From Bordetella parapertussis (GTDB lineage: Bacteria; Pseudomonadota; Gammaproteobacteria; Burkholderiales; Burkholderiaceae_C), in assembly GCA_945878355.1 (NCBI GenBank), contig CAMCTC010000001.1, forward strand, positions 186,001 through 250,000: a stretch of 64,000 bases of DNA, read 5' to 3'. The position numbers and the translations under genes were made by a program. Below, piece after piece: positions 59,842 through 64,000 of this stretch; positions within the stretch are counted from its first letter, which is position 1; each line of letters begins with the position of its first letter. Under the pieces are notes generated by a model, which saw only the letters and a list, made by a program, of their open reading frames with translations, was not told where the DNA came from and searched no databases.

Positions 59842-60617
59842 AAGCGCACCGGTATGCCGCGTGATGCCATCATCGCCTTGGCCTCGCCTACGCTGAACTC
59901 GCCGTAGTGGAAGATGCTGGCGGCCAGCACCGCGTCGGCACCACCGATCTGGATGCCTTCGGCCAAGTGCTCGAGCGCGCCAACGCCTCCCGATGCGATC
60001 ACCGGTACCGGCACTGCGTCGCTGACAGCGCGGGTGAGTTCGAGGTCGAAGCCTATCTTGGTGCCGTCGCGGTCCATGCTCGTCAGCAGGATTTCACCGG
60101 CGCCTAGCTCGGCCATCCGGCGCGCCCAAGCCACCGCATCGAGCCCAACGTTCTTGCGCCCGCCGTGGGTGTAGACATCCCAGCCCGGGCCTCGAGCGCT
60201 GAGGTCGTCGCCTCGGCGGCGTTTGGCGTCGATCGCCACGACAATGCATTGCGCGCCATACCTGGCCGATGCGTCAGCGATCACCTGCGGATCTGCCACT
60301 GCGGCCGAATTGAAGCTGACCTTGTCAGCGCCGGCGTTGAGCAGGCGCCGCACATCGGCCACTGTTCGCACACCACCGCCCACCGTCAGCGGGATGAAGA
60401 CCTGCGAGGCCACCGCCTCGATGATGTGCAGGATCAGGTCGCGGCCGTCGCTGGTGGCGGTGATGTCGAGAAACGTCAGCTCGTCGGCGCCTTGCTCGTT
60501 GTAGCGCGCTGCGATCTCCACCGGATCGCCGGCGTCACGCAACTCGACGAAGTTGACGCCCTTGACGACGCGGCCGCCGGTGACGTCCAGGCAGGGAATG
60601 ATGCGTTTGGCGAGCAT
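59838..60617 (-). CDS. hisF: Imidazole glycerol phosphate synthase subunit HisF
   Basis: HisF is the cyclase half of IGP synthase, using ammonia from HisH. The 259-residue TIM barrel begins [20 protein letters not shown] (catalytic Asp) and includes [39 protein letters not shown] and [20 protein letters not shown] (second catalytic Asp). HisI/HisE, which usually follow in Burkholderiales, are replaced here by rsmD. Confidence 0.97.
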   Translation of the reverse strand: MLAKRIIPCLDVTGGRVVKGVNFVELRDAGDPVEIAARYNEQGADELTFLDITATSDGRDLILHIIEAVASQVFIPLTVGGGVRTVADVRRLLNAGADKVSFNSAAVADPQVIADASARYGAQCIVVAIDAKRRRGDDLSARGPGWDVYTHGGRKNVGLDAVAWARRMAELGAGEILLTSMDRDGTKIGFDLELTRAVSDAVPVPVIASGGVGALEHLAEGIQIGGADAVLAASIFHYGEFSVGEAKAMMASRGIPVRL

Positions 60618-60666
60618 GGGCAGGACGATGGGCTGGGCGAGCCGGCCATTATCCTTGCCCGCTGTT

Positions 60667-61407
60667 TCAGCGCATCAACTCGTCGGCACGCCTTTGCGCC
60701 GCAGTGAAGTCCAGCGCACCGGTGTAGATCGAGCGGCCGCAGATCACGCCGCCCACGCCTTCGAAGGCGACCGCGCAAAGGCGCTCGATGTCGGCGATGT
60801 CGGACAGGCCGCCCGAGGCGATCACCGGCACTTTGAGCGCTTGCGCGAGCTTGACCGTGGCTTCGATGTTGATGCCGCTGAGCATGCCGTCGCGGCCGAT
60901 GTCGGTGTAGATCACGCCCTCGATGCCGTAGTCCTCGAACTTGCGCGCCAAGTCAACCACCTCATGGCCGGTGAGCTTGCTCCAACCGTCGGTGGCGACC
61001 TTGCCGTCCTTGGCGTCGAGGCCGACGATGATGTGGCCGCCAAATGCTGTGCAAGCGTCTCTGAGAAAGCCCGGGCTCTTGACCGCAGCGGTGCCGATGA
61101 TGACGTAACTGATGCCGTCGTCGAGGTAGCGCTCAATGGTGTCGAGGTCGCGGATGCCGCCGCCGAGCTGGACCGGAATCTCGCTGCCGACCTCGCGCAG
61201 GATGCTCTTGATTGCGGGTTCGTTGACCGGCTTGCCGGCGAACGCACCGTTCAGGTCCACCAGGTGCAAGCGGCGAGCACCGGCGTCGACCCAGCGTCTG
61301 GCCATCGCGGCGGGGTCCTCGCCAAATGTGGTGGAGACCTTCATGTCGCCTTGTTCGAGGCGAACGCAGTGGCCGTCCTTGAGGTCTATGGCTGGAATCA
61401 GCTGCAT
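60667..61407 (-). CDS. hisA: ProFAR isomerase HisA
   Basis: HisA isomerises the aminoaldose ProFAR to the aminoketose PRFAR. The 246-residue barrel starts [20 protein letters not shown] (catalytic Asp) and contains [40 protein letters not shown] and [20 protein letters not shown] (second Asp). The longer frame upstream is spurious. Confidence 0.97.
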   Translation of the reverse strand: MQLIPAIDLKDGHCVRLEQGDMKVSTTFGEDPAAMARRWVDAGARRLHLVDLNGAFAGKPVNEPAIKSILREVGSEIPVQLGGGIRDLDTIERYLDDGISYVIIGTAAVKSPGFLRDACTAFGGHIIVGLDAKDGKVATDGWSKLTGHEVVDLARKFEDYGIEGVIYTDIGRDGMLSGINIEATVKLAQALKVPVIASGGLSDIADIERLCAVAFEGVGGVICGRSIYTGALDFTAAQRRADELMR

Positions 61408-61453
61408 GGCTGTGGTGAGAGTTTGGGTTGAGAAAAGAGGTGAGGTCGATCGC

Positions 61454-62113
61454 CTAGGGTTTCCAGCCCAGGAAGTTGCGGTACAGGCGCAAGCCTTGGT
61501 CCGCGCTTTTCTCGGGATGGAACTGGGTGGCAAAAATGTTATCCCGCGCCACCGCGCAGGTAAAGCGTTCACCGTACTCGGTCAGGCCTGCACTGTGGCG
61601 TGGGTCCGACGGTGCGGTGTAGTAGCTGTGCACGAAATAGAAATAGCTGCCCTCAGGAACGCCTTCCCAGACCGGGTGTGGTGCGCCGCCCTGTGTTTGC
61701 GCGAACACCTGGTTCCAGCCCATCTGTGGCACCTTGTAGCGGCTGCCATCGGGCTGCAGTCGGCCGCTGAGCTGGAATCGTCGAACCTGGCCAGGGATCA
61801 AGCCCAGGCCCGGCGTGTCCTGCTCCTCGCTGTGGTCGAGCAGCATCTGCATGCCCACGCAGATGCCCATCAGCGGCTTGCTGGCGGCTACTTCCAGCAC
61901 GGCCTGTTGCAGGCCGGACTCGCGCAGTTCGCGCATGCAGTCGCGCATCGCGCCTTGGCCGGGCAGCACCACGCGCTCGGCCGCCATCACCTCTTCGGGC
62001 GCGCGGGTGACGATCACCCGATAGCCCGATTCGGCCGCCACATGCATCACCGCCTGCGATACCGAGCGCAGGTTGCCCATGCCGTAATCGACGATGGCGA
62101 CAGTTCGGGTCAT
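61454..62113 (-). CDS. hisH: Imidazole glycerol phosphate synthase glutaminase HisH
   Basis: HisH is the class I glutamine amidotransferase that feeds ammonia to HisF. The 219 residues have [18 protein letters not shown], the nucleophile Cys in [18 protein letters not shown], and the triad His/Glu in [16 protein letters not shown]. Start [10 protein letters not shown] was chosen because conserved sequence begins immediately. Confidence 0.97.
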   Translation of the reverse strand: MTRTVAIVDYGMGNLRSVSQAVMHVAAESGYRVIVTRAPEEVMAAERVVLPGQGAMRDCMRELRESGLQQAVLEVAASKPLMGICVGMQMLLDHSEEQDTPGLGLIPGQVRRFQLSGRLQPDGSRYKVPQMGWNQVFAQTQGGAPHPVWEGVPEGSYFYFVHSYYTAPSDPRHSAGLTEYGERFTCAVARDNIFATQFHPEKSADQGLRLYRNFLGWKP

Positions 62114-62137
62114 GGTCGATGCCCGCACGGCCGCCGT

Positions 62138-62190
62138 TGGCCGGAGGCCAGCGGCCTCAGCCCGAAGGGCCTCGCGCCCGCTCTGCGGGC
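62138..62190. repeat. Hairpins in the hisB-hisH spacer
   Basis: The 103-base spacer holds TGGCC-GGA-GGCCA (62138-62150) and GCCCGC-TCT-GCGGGC (62176-62190). They could shape the transcript or be a relic of a repetitive palindrome. No T-tract follows on either strand, so termination is unlikely. Confidence 0.5.
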
Positions 62191-62216
62191 AGCGAACAAA
62201 TTGAGCTTGGAGGCCA

Positions 62217-62831
62217 TCACAGGCTGCCTTTGGTGGACGGGATCACGCCGGCCGACCGAGGGTCTGGCGTCAGCGCCATGCGCAGCGCGCGGCCGAAGGC
62301 CTTGAACACGGTCTCGGCCTGGTGGTGGGCGTTGTCGCCCTTGAGGTTGTCGATGTGCAGCGTGCACAGCGCGTGGTTGACGAAGCCTTGGAAGAACTCG
62401 TAGGTGAGCTGGGTGTCGAATTCGCCGACCATGCCGGCCTTGAAGTCAATCGACTGGTGCAGACCGGGCCGGCCCGAGAAATCGACCACCACGCGCGACA
62501 GTGCCTCATCCAGCGGCACATAGCTGTGGCCGTAGCGGGTGATGCCGCGCTTGTCGCCCACGGCTTGGGCCACCGCCATGCCCAGCGTGATGCCGACGTC
62601 TTCGACGGTGTGGTGGCCGTCGATGTGCAGGTCGCCCTGGCATTCGATGTCCAGGTCGATCAAGCCGTGGCGCGCCACCTGGTCGAGCATGTGGTCGAAG
62701 AAGCCGATGCCGGTGGCGAATTTGCCCTCGCCGCTGCCGTCGAGGTTCAGGCGCACCCGGATACGGGTCTCCTTGGTGTCACGGCTGACATCGGCGATTC
62801 TGTGTTGTATGGGGTCGGCAATGCGGTCCAT
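62217..62831 (-). CDS. hisB: Imidazoleglycerol-phosphate dehydratase
   Basis: HisB is a Mn-dependent dehydratase of histidine synthesis. The 204 residues have [39 protein letters not shown] and a C-terminal [20 protein letters not shown], which together carry the repeated HHxxE metal motifs. It is the monofunctional form, as usual outside Enterobacteria. Confidence 0.97.
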   Translation of the reverse strand: MDRIADPIQHRIADVSRDTKETRIRVRLNLDGSGEGKFATGIGFFDHMLDQVARHGLIDLDIECQGDLHIDGHHTVEDVGITLGMAVAQAVGDKRGITRYGHSYVPLDEALSRVVVDFSGRPGLHQSIDFKAGMVGEFDTQLTYEFFQGFVNHALCTLHIDNLKGDNAHHQAETVFKAFGRALRMALTPDPRSAGVIPSTKGSL

Positions 62832-62853
62832 GGCGGCTCTCGGTCAGTCGGGT

Positions 62854-63939
62854 TCAGAGGCTGGCGCGCAAGGCGGCCAGTGTCAAGCGATTTTCATCGG
62901 CGGTGCCGACCGTGATTCGCAGGCAATTGGCCAGCAACGGATGCAGTGCCGAGACGTTCTTGACCAGCACGCCGCGGGATTTCATACCGGCAAACGCAGA
63001 CGCCGCATCGGGCACCCGCGCCAGGACCATGTTGGCCTGGCTGGGGTATGGGGTGACGCCAGGCATGTTGCTCAATGTGTTGAACATGCTCTCGCGCTCG
63101 TCGCGTATCCATCCTGCTTGGCGCGCGTACTCATCGACATGCTCGAGCGCAAACAAGCCAGCCTCGGCGTTGAGCACGCTGATGTTGAAAGGCGGCCGCA
63201 GCTTGTCGACCTCGTTTATCAGCTCGCTGCGGCCCATCATGTAACCGATGCGAACGCCGGCCAGACCGAACTTGCTCATCGTTCGCATCACCAGCACATG
63301 GGGGTGTTGGCGCATCAAGTCCATGCTGTCGCGGTCGGCAAAAGGCTGGTAGGCCTCGTCCATCACCACCAGACCTTGATGCCGTCCCACCGCCTCGACC
63401 AAGCGCGCGATCACCGCCTCATCCCACAGATTGGCGGTCGGGTTGTTCGGGTAGGCCAGGTAGAGCAGCGCGGGCTTGTGCTCTTCGATGGCCGCCAGCA
63501 TCGGCGCCTCGTCGAGCTCGAAGTCGGCCGCCAATGGCACGCCGACAAAACCCACCCCTTGCAGGCTTGCCGACAAGCCGTACATCACGAAGCTGGGCAG
63601 CGGCGACATGAACACCGCGCCCGGCACGGCACAAGCCAGGCTCAGCAAGCTGATCAACTCGTCCGAGCCGTTGCCCAGCATCAGCGCGCAGCCCTCGGGC
63701 AGCCTCGCATGCGCCGCCAGTGCGGCCTTCAGGTCGTCACAACGCTCGGCCGGGTAACGGTTGATCGCCACCCGGCCCAGCCTATCCCCGAGTTCGCGCT
63801 GCAGCGCTTCGGGCAGGCGGTATGGGTTTTCCATCGTGTCGACCTTGACCAACCCCGCACTGGGTTGGACCGCATAGCCGTGCAGCCCTTGGATGTCGGG
63901 GCGTATCACGCGTTGCATGCAGGCTTGGAGCGGATTCAT
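62854..63939 (-). CDS. hisC: Histidinol-phosphate aminotransferase
   Basis: HisC is a PLP-dependent class I/II aminotransferase making histidinol phosphate. The 361 residues have VDTMENPYRLPEALQRELGD, LMLGNGSDELISLLSLACAV, YLAYPNNPTANLW, VMDEAYQPF and the PLP lysine region RTMSKFGLAGVRIGYMMG. The start overlaps the stop of an upstream frame by four bases. Confidence 0.96.
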   Translation of the reverse strand: MNPLQACMQRVIRPDIQGLHGYAVQPSAGLVKVDTMENPYRLPEALQRELGDRLGRVAINRYPAERCDDLKAALAAHARLPEGCALMLGNGSDELISLLSLACAVPGAVFMSPLPSFVMYGLSASLQGVGFVGVPLAADFELDEAPMLAAIEEHKPALLYLAYPNNPTANLWDEAVIARLVEAVGRHQGLVVMDEAYQPFADRDSMDLMRQHPHVLVMRTMSKFGLAGVRIGYMMGRSELINEVDKLRPPFNISVLNAEAGLFALEHVDEYARQAGWIRDERESMFNTLSNMPGVTPYPSQANMVLARVPDAASAFAGMKSRGVLVKNVSALHPLLANCLRITVGTADENRLTLAALRASL

Positions 63940-64000
63940 GGTGTCGCGTCTAGCCTTTCGGGCCCGACCAGGAAAGGGTTGAGGATTCGCACGCCGTCGA
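63936..64000 (-). CDS. 3' end of an upstream coding sequence, possibly hisD
   Basis: In the frame that stops at the ATGA overlapping hisC, the last residues visible are DGVRILNPFLVGPERLDATP. In this group hisD commonly precedes hisC, but these 20 residues are not enough to confirm it. The coupling to hisC suggests a genuine operon gene. Confidence 0.4.
   Translation of the reverse strand, partial: DGVRILNPFLVGPERLDATP

Overview
The window is a GC-rich bacterial chromosome segment. Gene content and order point to a betaproteobacterium of the order Burkholderiales, probably the Rubrivivax/Leptothrix/Ideonella group. The supporting blocks are bamA-skp-lpxD-fabZ-lpxA-lpxB-rnhB, divergent ppsR/ppsA, rpsF-priB-rpsR-rplI-dnaB, hemC-hemD-hemX-hemY opposite ppc, and a his operon. 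A DUF6502 gene also fits. The genus is an inference; no rRNA is present.

Layout. 1-7.4 kb: outer-membrane assembly and lipid A genes, tightly overlapping. 7.4-10.8 kb: a thiolase and an acyl-CoA ligase flanked by relics of a short-chain dehydrogenase and, less certainly, a TRAP permease. 10.8-17.2 kb: a two-PPC-domain protein, ppsR/ppsA and a VC_2705-type sodium symporter with an EF-hand-like loop. 17.2-20.4 kb: ribosomal and replication genes. 20.4-25.6 kb: a PA0069-type radical SAM gene directly behind a LexA-box-like site, lldD, dinB and DUF6502. 25.6-27.5 kb: an isolated holin/endolysin pair. 27.6-32.3 kb: a MacAB/TolC-type export operon. 32.7-41.7 kb: argH, ppc and the haem genes, ending at tRNA-Arg(ACG).

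41.9 to about 56 kb is an accessory island beside tRNA-Arg. It begins with two tyrosine recombinases and an excisionase-like gene, followed by about 1.3 kb of protein-free sequence rich in hairpins. Next come an HNH nuclease coupled to a MazG-like pyrophosphatase, a Phd/ParE-type toxin-antitoxin pair, and debris of type I restriction and related anti-phage genes: hsdR pieces, a probable hsdM piece, an N-terminally cut ATP-binding regulator, an EcoEI-type R gene with three lesions, and a DUF1156 C-terminus. An apparently intact HTH-ATPase-STAS regulator with its own palindrome follows, then a Swt1-type HEPN gene split by a dispersed palindromic repeat, and a MazEF pair. The island looks like a defence locus in decay that keeps its addiction modules and one regulator.

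56-64 kb returns to core genes: VOC protein, dienelactone hydrolase, pth, a small secreted protein, ferredoxin, coaD, rsmD and hisF-hisA-hisH-hisB-hisC read toward lower coordinates. hisI/hisE do not follow hisF.

The least explained items are the hairpin array at 44.6-45.1 kb, the palindromic repeat present at 25.4 and 54.4 kb, and the one-protein HTH/ATPase/STAS regulator.
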